From Perkinsus olseni (taxonomy: Eukaryota; Perkinsozoa; Perkinsida; Perkinsidae): DNA of 24,693 bases. A model generated the notes under the pieces. It had not been told where the DNA came from, ran no database searches, and worked only from the letters and a program-made list of their open reading frames with translations. Position numbers and translations under genes: made by a program. The stretch spans positions 1-24,693 of the forward strand of contig JABANP010000654.1 of NCBI GenBank assembly GCA_013115135.1. The letters are read 5' to 3'. Shown piece by piece: positions 9,127-16,943 of this stretch (its first letter is position 1; every line of letters starts with the position of its first letter).

Positions 9127-9598
9127 GCAGAAACGTCGTTCTCGTTTCCGAAGCGAGGTGTCAGCAGTCGGCCAAGATTACGAGGGTCTTCTTCCGTGAA
9201 CCGAGTCGGCTCAACCGACTGCGCTTCCAGGTTCGACCGCTATCATCGGTGCCCACTACTGATGATTCACACTCAGGTAGCGTAACACAAACTAGCCTCT
9301 CTGAACAATGAGCTCTTATAGCTCATCATCGCGCATAATACGAGAAAACGCGACCTGGGACTCGAAATAGTGACTTTTTTGCCTCACTCTCCCAGAAACT
9401 GGGGTGCTAGAGCGGTGGGGCAGACATTGCTGTTCACCTTAGACGTCTCTTGGTGGGACTCTCTCCGGCACAAGTTCCCTCGAGGAACTTGAAAAGAAAA
9501 GCGACCAGAAAAGAAATAAGCCGAACTGCATCATGACAATGCCTCCCGATGGATTCATTGGCTGGTCCAAAGAATCGCATTTAACGCCATCAACAGAA

Positions 9599-10036
9599 TT
9601 ATTCTTGACGGTCGCAGCTCCGAGTTCCACGAGACATTCGTAAAGATTTGCCTCCGACGGTAACCCAGTAGCTATTATAACCCAGTCGGAGGGAAAGCAG
9701 ATCTGATTCTTCGAGCCTGTAATATCTACCGCAATCTTTGTTGTGAACCCTTTTGTGAGGGTCAAGGAAGGAATTGTCGATCACGTAGGCGCCTTCGCTC
9801 GCGTTATAACGATATATAGGATATGGCTGCTGGGACTGGAAGGACGTCCAATAAAATCCGCCGCATCTAGTTAGTAGTCGGACGTGCATTGCACCAGGCT
9901 CGGACTCGATGTCAAACATATCGAAGCCGATACAGCCACCAATCCGGTCAATCGTCGAGAACTGAGCATCAGCGTCTGCACCAAACTGCACGGACATAAC
10001 CAAGAAGAGAGTGTAGATGATGGAGCAAGTCCACAT
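9599..10036 (-). CDS. Small secreted four-cysteine protein, copy B
   Basis: Paralog of the gene at 805-1242, also 145 residues. It has a signal peptide (MWTCSIIYTLFL, cleavage near ADADA) and mature-part cysteines at 35, 58, 102 and 141, matching the four of copy A, plus one cysteine in the signal peptide. Best conserved are the block GGCIG(L/F)DMFDIESEPGAM, the segment LRLGY(D/N)SYW and the C-terminal CDRQ. The middle (about residues 61-100) is strongly diverged, which would fit relaxed or diversifying selection. A pyrimidine-rich tract ending in CAG lies 10 nt before the ATG (AG at 10048-10047), as in copy A. The reading frame survives although flanking DNA between the copies is full of indels, so coding constraint is likely. 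Function unknown. Confidence 0.75.
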   Translation of the reverse strand: MWTCSIIYTLFLVMSVQFGADADAQFSTIDRIGGCIGFDMFDIESEPGAMHVRLLTRCGGFYWTSFQSQQPYPIYRYNASEGAYVIDNSFLDPHKRVHNKDCGRYYRLEESDLLSLRLGYNSYWVTVGGKSLRMSRGTRSCDRQE

Positions 10037-10046
10037 GTCAGAGCCT

Positions 10047-10070
10047 CTGTTGCAGAAAGAGAGAAGGTAA
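10047..10070 (-). promoter_or_regulatory. Conserved 3' splice acceptor before secreted gene B
   Basis: Minus-strand pyrimidine tract (CTTCTCTCTTTCTG) followed by CAACAG, 10 nt before the ATG. It matches the site before gene A in position and type while the surrounding bases differ. Confidence 0.5.
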
Positions 10071-10325
10071 CCTACACAGAGCAGCTTGAGGTGTGCACTA
10101 TAACTCAGGACAGTGTGGCTACTGGAGACGGGGCTGAAAGGGAGTTACGACAATCCTGACTATCCGGATTTAAACGATAACATGGTCCATAGCTTGCTAA
10201 CCTGAGCTTTGTGTGACACGTAGAATCATGCACGCGAGTACAAAGCGCATGATGGGGTCAGACGGATATCTGAGGCAAATGATACGCAACAGCAGTAAAG
10301 GAGCATGTTGTGCCGCTCGGGTGTA

Positions 10326-10345
10326 TCGGGTCGCCCGACTCGGGT
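10326..10345. repeat. Inverted triplet, one mismatch
   Basis: X = TCGGGT, middle arm GCCCGA, N = C, M = C. N fits the right flank G; M does not fit the left flank A. Confidence 0.65.
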
Positions 10346-10383
10346 GACATAGGACGCAACACACAGGGAAAGGTGTGCTAAGC

Positions 10384-10403
10384 CATCTAGTAGATGGCAT
10401 CTA
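10384..10403. repeat. Inverted-triplet insertion
   Basis: X = CATCTA, N = G, M = G, arms perfect; flanks C and C complement M and N. Confidence 0.9.
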
Positions 10404-10518
10404 CACCCATTTACAGCCTTGTATTTCATGGTGGAAGTGTCTCACCTCGAGCACAGCGGTGCGAAGCGCATCAGAGCAGTACGATAGCAGCACGCATGAG
10501 CACATCTCAGCCCGCTAT

Positions 10519-10538
10519 GCCCGTCATGGACAGTCAAT
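10519..10538. repeat. Older decayed triplet overlapped by a younger one
   Basis: Arms GCCCGT, ATGGAC, GTCAAT (ancestral X = GTCCAT), N = C, M = A; flanks T and G fit both. The related sequence at 11223-11235 still has a single T-GTCCAT-G. Confidence 0.6.
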
Positions 10539-10556
10539 GCGTCACGCATTATGCGT
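10537..10556. repeat. Inverted-triplet insertion with empty site in copy A
   Basis: X = ATGCGT, N = C, M = T, arms perfect; flanks A and G complement M and N. Copy A has a single ATGCGT at 1554-1559. Confidence 0.92.
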
Positions 10557-10636
10557 GTAAGGCTCACGCTTACCCTATAGTGACAACATAGTGACGAACG
10601 TAGTGTACGCTATGTAACAGCTACAGCCTGGTTCCG

Positions 10637-10656
10637 AACTATAATAGTACTACTAT
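10637..10656. repeat. Inverted-triplet insertion with empty site in copy A
   Basis: Arms AACTAT, ATAGTA, TACTAT, N = A, M = C; flanks G and T complement M and N. Copy A has a single TACTAT at 1640-1645 and is exactly 14 bp shorter. Confidence 0.92.
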
Positions 10657-10925
10657 TCAGCTGTGCCGATTATCACTGCCCTTACCTTTACGGTAAAGAC
10701 TGATCATGCACAGTGGTGGTAAAGGCTTGATGCGCTTCGCTCAGCTGTGCTCGAGACGAGACACTTCCATCATCGAATACATGGATTTAGATGGCTTTAG
10801 ATGACTTAGTACATCTCTTACTATGTGTTGAGTCCTATGTCACCTGATACACCCGAATGGCACAACAAGGCTTTACCGCTACTACGCATCATCAGTCTCA
10901 GATGATATTATGCGCTTTGCACTCG

Positions 10926-10945
10926 GGCGCAATGCACCCGGTGCA
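10926..10945. repeat. Inverted triplet, one mismatch
   Basis: Arms GGCGCA, TGCACC, GGTGCA, N = A, M = C; flanks G and T fit. Confidence 0.75.
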
Positions 10946-11140
10946 TGAGTACACGTGCAACACAGACCTTAGCTCAGCTCATTAAGCTGTAGACCACATT
11001 GTTGCTTAGCTCCCCTCGAATCCAATTTTACCTTTCTTAGAGTCCCATCTCAAATAGCCACACTGTACTGAGTAATAGTGCACACTGTAAGCGGAGCGGT
11101 CCTCACTGACGAATGATCAGCATAATAATGCCACGATAAT

Positions 11141-11160
11141 GCAAAGGCTTTGCAGCAAAG
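11141..11160. repeat. Inverted-triplet insertion
   Basis: X = GCAAAG, N = G, M = A, arms perfect; flanks T and C complement M and N. Confidence 0.9.
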
Positions 11161-11245
11161 CAGATTGGCCTTCCTATGGGGTATAGTGCGCAGCTGCAGC
11201 ACGCGCGAGCACAGCTCAGCCCGCTATGTCCATGCGTATAAGCAG

Positions 11246-11265
11246 AGCGGTGACCGCTTAGGGGT
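11246..11265. repeat. Inverted triplet, one mismatch
   Basis: X = AGCGGT (third arm AGGGGT), N = G, M = T. The related sequences near 1868 and 11095 show no length difference here, so its origin by insertion is not confirmed. Confidence 0.5.
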
Positions 11266-11760
11266 CGTCAGCGTAATAATGGTAGGCAGATTGAGCTTTG
11301 CTGAAGGAATCCTTCCTATGGGGGTGCAGTACAGGTCTCGAGGACCTCACCCAATACCTAGAACTCTCAAACCTCGACTCCCTCCACAACAATAACGTCA
11401 CCAATAAGTGATCTCCCACCTCCGTATCGCTTGATCGTACGGCATCATTCGCAGAAGGAGCGAGGGGCAGAGAAGATCAGATTTAGTCTTAAATAGGGCT
11501 AGTATAGCCGCTAGGAGAAAGTTTCTTCGTTTGTTCGTTAAACCTTCCATCTCGCTTGTCGTAGATTTCGGACTTTACCGTTCTGACGGTATGAGTCGCC
11601 GCAATATAGCGAGTTGCGTTAATAAAATGGACCTAAACCAGTCGTGGGACACGACTCGAGGCAGTGTCGTTGAAGTTAAGGACTAAGGGTTAAACCCTTG
11701 ACCGCAACGAGAGTGTCTCTCAGAATCCCTCGCGCAAGTGCCTTCGCGACAGTGCCTCTG

Positions 11761-11780
11761 GCAGAGCCTCTGCCGCAGAG
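11761..11780. repeat. Inverted-triplet insertion, chained
   Basis: X = GCAGAG, N = C, M = C, arms perfect; flanks G and G. Alternation continues for one more imperfect arm (CTCTCT, 11782-11787), suggesting a second event in the first. Confidence 0.9.
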
Positions 11781-11827
11781 GCTCTCTGCGGTCGTGATGA
11801 ACAGCATGGCACGATTGAGCGTCATAT

Positions 11828-11860
11828 GTTTCACGAGAAAATTCAATTTTTTCGTGAAAC
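11828..11860. repeat. Odd palindrome 16+1+16, one mismatch
   Basis: GTTTCACGA... with centre C at 11844. A second palindrome, 10+1+10, lies at 11867-11887 (TTACAATTTT, centre T). Confidence 0.85.
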
Positions 11861-11977
11861 TCTTTTTTACAATTTTTAAAATTGTAATATTATCGATTTA
11901 GTGCACAGCAGCAACGAAATAACTAAGTCTGGCACGGCGGGTTCAACTATAGCACCCAGGATGGCAGGGACGCTAGG

Positions 11978-11997
11978 CGGGACGGTCCCACTGGGAC
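11978..11997. repeat. Inverted triplet, one mismatch
   Basis: Arms CGGGAC, GTCCCA, TGGGAC, N = G, M = C; flanks G and C fit. Confidence 0.75.
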
Positions 11998-12091
11998 CTC
12001 GATCAACCTCCAAAAGAGCAAACCAAACAAATATTTTGAGATGAGTAACTCATGACCACCTTGGACATCATGAGCCATCAACTGATCACCA

Positions 12092-12120
12092 CCAACTCAT
12101 CATGAGTTGGAGCCTCCAAC
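12092..12120. repeat. Two overlapping odd palindromes with longer arms
   Basis: CCAACTCAT, centre C (12101), ATGAGTTGG, then AGTTGGAG, centre C (12113), CTCCAACT. This is the triplet layout with about 11-nt arms instead of 6. Confidence 0.65.
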
Positions 12121-12805
12121 TTGGACGACTGTATGCGTTTCCAGATCGACCGGCGAGGATGCCAGATCAGGCAGCCGCCCATGTATACCGGATCAGCCGG
12201 GCCGTTTCGCTGCCTTTTTTACGAAATTCCCCTCAGTAACCGTTGGCGCCTCAGCAATTTGACCTAAGCTTAAAACCCCACCCGAGTTGGACCACCTCGG
12301 AACTCTCACAACTTCTAAGTTAAAAGCCTGGTCTTTGCTACTATCGCTAGGAGACAGGTAAATTGTGCGTTTACACAATCAAAAATTCCCAGTAGACCTT
12401 GCTACCTACTAAGCTGCACTTCGTAACTCGGTGTGCCTTCACCACAAGAGAGACTGTCCAAAAGCCGAAGGCAACACATCACGGCACCGATTGAGGCCTC
12501 CAATGTTACGAGAGACATGCCACCGCCGAGGGACACTAGCCCGAGAACCTGCGTTCATGTATGCGCGGCAACGATGGTGTTGGATTAGTGCCGTTAACAA
12601 CGTCCTCAGATCCCTAGCATTGACGACATCATTGTAGTAGGTCTGGTACACTTGTTCATATCTCTTTCATGATAGATCGGTTTCGTAATCCGCTCAAGCA
12701 TATTCCGATGTGCCGGACATAGTCGAGCGGAGCTAGTGCAAAGTGTCTCTGCGAATGCGTACCTGCTCGAGCTAGGCTAAGGAGCTCGCACCGATTTCGA
12801 GCGGT

Positions 12806-12825
12806 TCGTTGACAACGATTCGTTC
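12806..12825. repeat. Inverted triplet, one mismatch
   Basis: X = TCGTTG (third arm TCGTTC), N = A, M = T; the flank rule is not met, so it may be decayed. Confidence 0.5.
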
Positions 12826-12858
12826 CAACAGTGTTGGAATGCCCTGCATAATGGCTAC

Positions 12859-12878
12859 TCTTGCGGCAAGAGTCTTGC
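12859..12878. repeat. Inverted-triplet insertion with empty site in unit 2
   Basis: X = TCTTGC, N = G, M = G, arms perfect; flanks C and C. Unit 2 has a single TCTCGC at 20593-20598 and is exactly 14 bp shorter. Confidence 0.93.
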
Positions 12879-12934
12879 CTTGGTCGCCTTCCCATCGAGG
12901 AATGTGCTGTCCCCAACCAGGGGCAGAGCCAACG

Positions 12935-12961
12935 AGTTCGACGAACTACGAACTCAGTTCG
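12935..12961. repeat. Four-arm variant of the triplet, 21-bp insertion
   Basis: Arms AGTTCG, CGAACT, CGAACT, AGTTCG separated by A, A and C. Unit 2 has only GTTCG followed by TGGTG (near 20655), 21 bp shorter. This equals one 14-bp event plus a 7-bp tandem copy of N-X'. Confidence 0.85.
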
Positions 12962-12976
12962 TAGTGTCGTCCACTG

Positions 12977-12996
12977 AGCGGGGCCCGTTCAACGGA
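12977..12996. repeat. Inverted triplet with empty site in unit 2
   Basis: Arms AGCGGG, CCCGTT, AACGGA, N = G, M = C; flanks G and C fit. Unit 2 has a single AGCGGG (20690-20695) and is exactly 14 bp shorter. Confidence 0.85.
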
Positions 12997-13115
12997 CCCT
13001 CACCAGCGACACATCGCTGAGTATCCGACTCCAGTGACGATTGACCTGTCCCAAACAGGCTTTTCCTCTTCGTGTCGTATGTGGACTTCACTCTGCTAAT
13101 AACCCATGAAAACGT

Positions 13116-13154
13116 CATGGAAACTCCCTAATAACTTATTAGGGAGTTTCCATG
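13116..13154. repeat. Perfect odd palindrome 19+1+19
   Basis: CATGGAAACTCCCTAATAA, centre C (13135), then the exact reverse complement. It stands where copy d has the 5' part of exon 1, so it marks a rearrangement breakpoint. Confidence 0.95.
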
Positions 13155-13173
13155 GTGTTGCTCTGCGCCGCGG

Positions 13174-14402
13174 TGTCCTAACAGAACTACCTACACCTGG
13201 GATTATTACTTCGGCCAGCTTTTGGATATGGGAGTGAGGAACTACATCCTCGGTGGGAACAGGGTTAACCGTGAAAGCAGAATCGAGAGGGTGGAACGAC
13301 AATTCTACCCTCCCTGGGATATATCCGGGTTCATGTCCCTGAAGCATGAGGTGGAGTGTCGAGGCGGGAGAATACTGGCTGATCTGGGCTTATTCTGGTT
13401 CCCATCTTGGAAGGAGACTTTTAATAAGACAGCTTTCCTTGAGAGTGTCGCTAAGTTCACCACGGATTATCCCGTCGATGGTTTTATTCTGTGGTTTCCC
13501 GGATATAGCCCGGCTACGTGGGAGACTGATATGATTCAGTCCATGACAGAGTGCTTTAAAGCTATCAAAGAACTCAGGATGGTTACCGGACTTAGGTGAG
13601 GTCGACACTGAAGAATCGGAGCCGCTGCTCTCTCCGGCGGCTCTCGAGTTGTGGAGATTCCTCATCATCACATTGTCAGGTTCTCTTCTGAAAAATGGTA
13701 TCGAGTGAGGGACGCCGGGTTGGGAGGTGTGGCCGACCTAAACTTCGCCTACCTATATTCCGATACCCCCGAGTTCATCACGAATCGTTTCGCTCGGCAA
13801 GTAGTCAGAAACGCCACTCTGGCGGGTGTGGATAAGACAACTCTCATTCTAGGCGTAAGTATGGTGTGCTTCACATTGTGTGGGCCACAAAGTGTAGCCA
13901 GATCGTTAAACAGCAGAACTTTGACCCGTTGCGATCATTAGCTGTCTGGTTCTATCCGAGCGACGGGTTGCATGCTGCAGCTGGTAGCCTAGGACACCCT
14001 ACTTGCGGTGGCTTGGGCTCGGGTGGCCCAGCTGAGCTCGGTTGCTCAGTTGCTACAACTGAGCTGATATGGCTGACTGTTTCGATTCGAAACAGTCGAA
14101 ACTTTCGAACGCCTCCTCCCTAGGTATCTCTCCTATCCTCTTCGAATATGCGCAGCTACTCCAGTGTGATATTGGACGTACACGGGAAACCTGATGGGCC
14201 TGGTTGGGTCAGACTCGCACATGGAACACTCGTTTACTACAACTCTCAGAAGAATGCGAGGGACAAGCTGCTATATGCAAAGAGGGAGGGGCTTCATGGC
14301 ATTTTTCTGGAGGGTGGAAGTCTTTGGTTTCAAGACCTGCTTGCGTGGGATGTGCGCTCTCTTTGCTACGCCCTGTCCAAGTTGGCCAAGAGATTAAGAT
14401 AA
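13174..14402 (+). CDS. GH18 (chitinase-like) protein without catalytic residues, copy a, 5' incomplete
   Basis: Three exons join in frame: 13174-13595 (phase 2 end), 13680-13854 (phase 0 end) and 14124-14402 with stop. Introns are 84 bp (GTGAGG...TGTCAG) and 269 bp (GTAAGT...CCCTAG). Together they encode about 291 residues. GH18 landmarks appear in order: a GGRILADLGLFW beta-strand segment, the active-site strand as DGFILWFPG, the block GGVADLNFAYLYSD where family members have the DxMxYD strand, LAGVDKTTLILGVS (usual KxxLGVPxYG), and a C-terminal YNSQKNARDKLLYAKREGLHG followed by an LWFQD strand. In the signature DGxDxDxE the two later aspartates and the glutamate are I, W and P, so hydrolase activity is not expected; carbohydrate binding is possible. 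Homology to copy d starts at TGT CCT (13174). The more 5' part of d is missing, replaced by the 39-bp palindrome at 13116-13154, so no start codon or signal peptide can be assigned. It is either a gene with an unseen first exon or a recent pseudogene. Confidence 0.55.
14075..14097. repeat. Odd palindrome 11+1+11 in intron 2 of copy a
   Basis: GACTGTTTCGA, centre T, reverse complement. The same palindrome with shorter perfect arms (8+1+8) is in intron 2 of copy d near 21800; copy c lacks it. Confidence 0.85.
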
Positions 14403-14416
14403 CCGAAAGCAGTGCG

Positions 14417-14436
14417 TCAGAGCCTCTGACTCAGGG
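14417..14436. repeat. Inverted-triplet insertion just after the stop codon of copy a
   Basis: X = TCAGAG (third arm TCAGGG), N = C, M = C; flanks G and G. Copy d has a single TCAGAG at 22136-22141 and is exactly 14 bp shorter. Confidence 0.93.
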
Positions 14437-14620
14437 GGGCTGTATCACTCTTCCCCACCCCTGTATCCCTGGGGATCCCAACCTGGGATACACCTCCGCT
14501 ATCGTCCATAACTTTTTTTCGATGAAGGGCCTATCAGTCCTCACATTCTTGGAATTTTTATGAATTTGATTAACAAGTTTATTTGTTTGATTTGAGAGAG
14601 TTGGAATAGTGGGCGAACGA

Positions 14621-14640
14621 ATGAGACTCTCATCATAGGA
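14621..14640. repeat. Inverted triplet shared with 22300-22319
   Basis: Arms ATGAGA, TCTCAT, ATAGGA, N = C, M = C. The first two arms match each other exactly. Confidence 0.6.
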
Positions 14641-14861
14641 GGCATGGTCCTAAAGCTCTTCGTTGGTGGTAATTGAGACCCTTGAGATAAGACTCTGAAA
14701 AGCCGATAGCACAGTCTATGCTGCACAGATATCTCCCTCGCGTGATGTGCGATCCATATGGAGAAAGTTGGCAACTCGATCCCGAAATCCTGAGAAATTG
14801 TAGGCAGCGATCGAGCCGCTCGGATCATTCAGTAGCGAAGACAAGGCTAGTAGCCTTGCCC

Positions 14862-14881
14862 TCGCGAGTCGCGAGCCGCGA
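14862..14881. repeat. Inverted triplet, one mismatch
   Basis: X = TCGCGA (itself palindromic), third arm CCGCGA, N = G, M = G; flanks C and C fit. Confidence 0.65.
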
Positions 14882-14916
14882 CCTATAGTACCCTCTACGG
14901 CGCTCTGGACAAATTT

Positions 14917-14941
14917 GACCACTGCGTCGCACGCAGTGGTC
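14917..14941. repeat. Hairpin, 11-bp arms, 3-nt loop
   Basis: GACCACTGCGT, loop CGC, reverse complement. Confidence 0.85.
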
Positions 14942-15050
14942 GACGGGAATGAATGGGACATGTGCCTTGCGGACCTTCTCCACTGCACGAGTAGCTCCTC
15001 TATGGGTCTGTCGGACTCACTTCAATGCCTTCACCATCCCTTGTCCTCTG

Positions 15051-15070
15051 TCAGAGCCTCTGACTCAGTG
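15051..15070. repeat. Inverted triplet, one mismatch
   Basis: X = TCAGAG (third arm TCAGTG), N = C, M = C. Its first 17 bases equal those of 14417-14433, so it may be a copy of that site rather than a separate event. Confidence 0.6.
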
Positions 15071-15146
15071 ATGGTATCGAGCTCCATACGAGGCTCGCAT
15101 GGCGAGGGTACAGAGACGACCAACATACACGAATACTGGTACCGTC

Positions 15147-15982
15147 CAGGCCCTGAAGGAGTGTTTTGAAGCTATCAAGGAACTAAAGTTGGTTAGCGGA
15201 CTCAGGTGAGACCGACCGTCAGGCTCAGGCACTGAGGAATCGCAGACGCTGTCTCTTCTTGAACTCTATCCCGAAGATCGCTCGAGTCCGTGTCTAGAGA
15301 ATTTCGAAGTATGCTGTCAGTTTCCCATCGAGACATTGGCAAAGGGTAGAGGCCGCCGGACTGCGGCAGACGAAGTTGAGAGTATCGCAGACCTCAACTT
15401 CGTCTATATATCTCCGTATGGCCCTGAATTCATCACAGATTGTTTTGCTAAGAGGGTCATCACAAACGCCACTTTGGCAGGCGTGAAGAAGGAAACTCTT
15501 GTCCTTGGCGTGAGTGGCTGCGTCGGGTTAGGAGACGACGGATTCAAGTTCCGTTATCCTTACCGATCGTATCTTTCGGCACTTCTGGAAGCCCAGACTC
15601 ATTCATAATGAGTCCGGGCTTCCAGGTTTTTGGCTTTCGCTCCACGAGTCATCGAGCCAATATCATTATCTGAGCCATTCTGTTCAACAGTAGAATTTCA
15701 ACTGCCGTGATTAAAGTATCTTCTTCTCAGATAGCGCTTCAAGCATACCCCCTTGCCCAAGGATATTCGACCGCAATACTCGATTATCATGGGGACCCCA
15801 AAGGCGACGGTGTGATCAAGTTATCGGGTGGAAACTCTCACAAGCGTGCTACAGACAAGCTCTTATTAGCAAAGAGGCTTAGACTACATGGCGTTTGTCT
15901 TGCGGGTGGTTATTTCTACGTCCAAGACCTGCTTCCGTGGGATAAGCGCTCCCTTTTCTATGCCTTGGATCAAAAGGCTTAA
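15147..15982 (+). pseudogene. GH18-like copy b, truncated and frameshifted
   Basis: Only the last part of exon 1 remains (about 15147-15205, ending at the same CTCAG|GTGAG donor as copy a). Exon 2 is 15321-15509, ending GGC|GTGAGT, and exon 3 is 15731-15982, starting after TTCTTCTCAG. Exons 2 and 3 join in frame to give ...LVLGIALQAY... and exon 3 is open to its stop. Exon 2 is damaged: a 12-bp inverted copy (15369-15380) of 15393-15404 has been inserted upstream of the ADLNF block, and the frame before it no longer fits the frame after it. It is more diverged from a and d than they are from each other; its closest relative here is e. Confidence 0.7.
15585..15625. repeat. Hairpin, 19-bp arms, 3-nt loop, in intron 2 of copy b
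   Basis: Arm CTGGAAGCCC... and its reverse complement with one mismatch, loop CAT (15604-15606). Confidence 0.85.
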
Positions 15983-16113
15983 CCAAGTCGTCAATGCGTC
16001 TGGGGATACACGCTATATTTGAACTATTCATTGTGAGCACTGACGAATGATCAGCACACTACTATGGATAACCGCTCGTGGGCAGTTGTGTGACACAGTC
16101 GACACGTGGGCGG

Positions 16114-16133
16114 TTGGTAATACCAACTTTGTA
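16114..16133. repeat. Inverted triplet shared with unit 2
   Basis: X = TTGGTA (third arm TTTGTA), N = A, M = C; flanks G and T fit. Counterpart at 23636-23655. Confidence 0.8.
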
Positions 16134-16230
16134 TTTTTCAGCACTCAGGGTCTTTGGGTGCAACATTGGGCACGTCTGCTTTGCCGGGGCCGAGCAATGG
16201 CCGTTTTCATTAGTCAGCTCAGTAGAGGGG

Positions 16231-16250
16231 CCACAGTCTGTGGCCCACAG
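16231..16250. repeat. Inverted-triplet insertion absent from unit 2
   Basis: X = CCACAG, N = T, M = C, arms perfect; flanks G and A complement M and N. Unit 2 near 23746-23760 is 15 bp shorter. Confidence 0.9.
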
Positions 16251-16455
16251 AAGGTCCGGCGTCAGTGTCTTCCCTACTCGACTATTCAAGTGAGTCTTTC
16301 CTTGAGATCTCAATAGCCATGAGTTCAGTCCAGGGCGGGGTAACTCCAACATTGAGCCCCAGCTAGCTGGGCCACCTCGAGAAACACGTTTCACTGGGCC
16401 CACTTGAAGACTTCAAGTTAGAGATCTGTGCGCGGCGCCGTATGTGCGCACAATA

Positions 16456-16474
16456 GGGACTGGTGACCAGTCCC
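16456..16474. repeat. Odd palindrome 9+1+9
   Basis: GGGACTGGT, centre G, exact reverse complement. Confidence 0.9.
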
Positions 16475-16518
16475 TCTTGTCTCGCGCCTGTAATCCGAGA
16501 CCAGTCTTCGGTCTCGTG

Positions 16519-16538
16519 CGCTGACTCAGCGCCGCTGA
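16519..16538. repeat. Inverted-triplet insertion
   Basis: X = CGCTGA, N = C, M = C, arms perfect; both flanks G. Confidence 0.9.
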
Positions 16539-16923
16539 GTATCCCGACCTTACAGACAGCATGAATGTCATCACAACGGCCCCTCCACAAACCTTGGTAG
16601 ATGAACTATCTGGCGTGCGGAATTTAGATGAGGCCTCACCATATGATGATCTCTATGACAAAGACAAAGAAGGCACAGATTCTCTCCAAATCGATCACAG
16701 ACACACAGCAAGATCGTGCAGAACACAAGGAGTAGCATCAGATGAACCACTAGCCGTATCCATTGGGCCGCCAGACGAGAGCGCGCCCAGAGGGAGAGTC
16801 CAAGTGCAGATACCTTGGAAAGACAGCACACGACCACCAAGGTCGTTTGCACAGGTCTGGCATCGAGACCGAGCTCTGAGACAGAGGCTGGAAGCTTCAC
16901 CCGAAAATTGCAGATGTTTTCGC

Positions 16924-16943
16924 TCACAGCCTGTGAGTCACAG
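16924..16943. repeat. Inverted-triplet insertion
   Basis: X = TCACAG, N = C, M = G, arms perfect; flanks C and G complement M and N. Confidence 0.9.

Larger units (their letters stand above)
8572..11407. repeat. Segmental duplication, copy B
   Basis: Diverged partner of 1-2724, in the same orientation, carrying the second secreted-protein gene (9599-10036). Within B there is a further internal duplication: about 11085-11195 resembles about 11236-11335, and the motif around 10487-10512 recurs at 11189-11219 and at 1518-1543 in copy A. This gives a third comparison sequence for some insertions. B lacks the TIR element of A; its uninterrupted sequence lies around 11352-11362. Confidence 0.9.
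11408..12380. other. Gene-free stretch
   Basis: No supported gene. It contains a chained triplet at 11761-11787, a triplet at 11978-11997 and odd palindromes at 11828-11860, 11867-11887 and 12092-12110. Confidence 0.55.
12384..16430. repeat. Second segmental duplication, unit 1 (gene copies a and b)
   Basis: Aligns with 20344-23890. The 5' flank (12384-13092) matches 20344-20790, copy a matches copy d, the flank 14560-14850 matches 22240-22580, and copy b with its 3' flank (15731-16430) matches copy e and its 3' flank (23190-23890). Unit 1 resumes at 19027-19345, which matches 23913-24147; 16430-19026 is extra here. Confidence 0.85.

Noticed and set aside
9439..9765. 108-codon minus frame overlapping secreted gene B
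   Set aside because: Shadow of the gene in another frame; copy A has no corresponding continuous frame.
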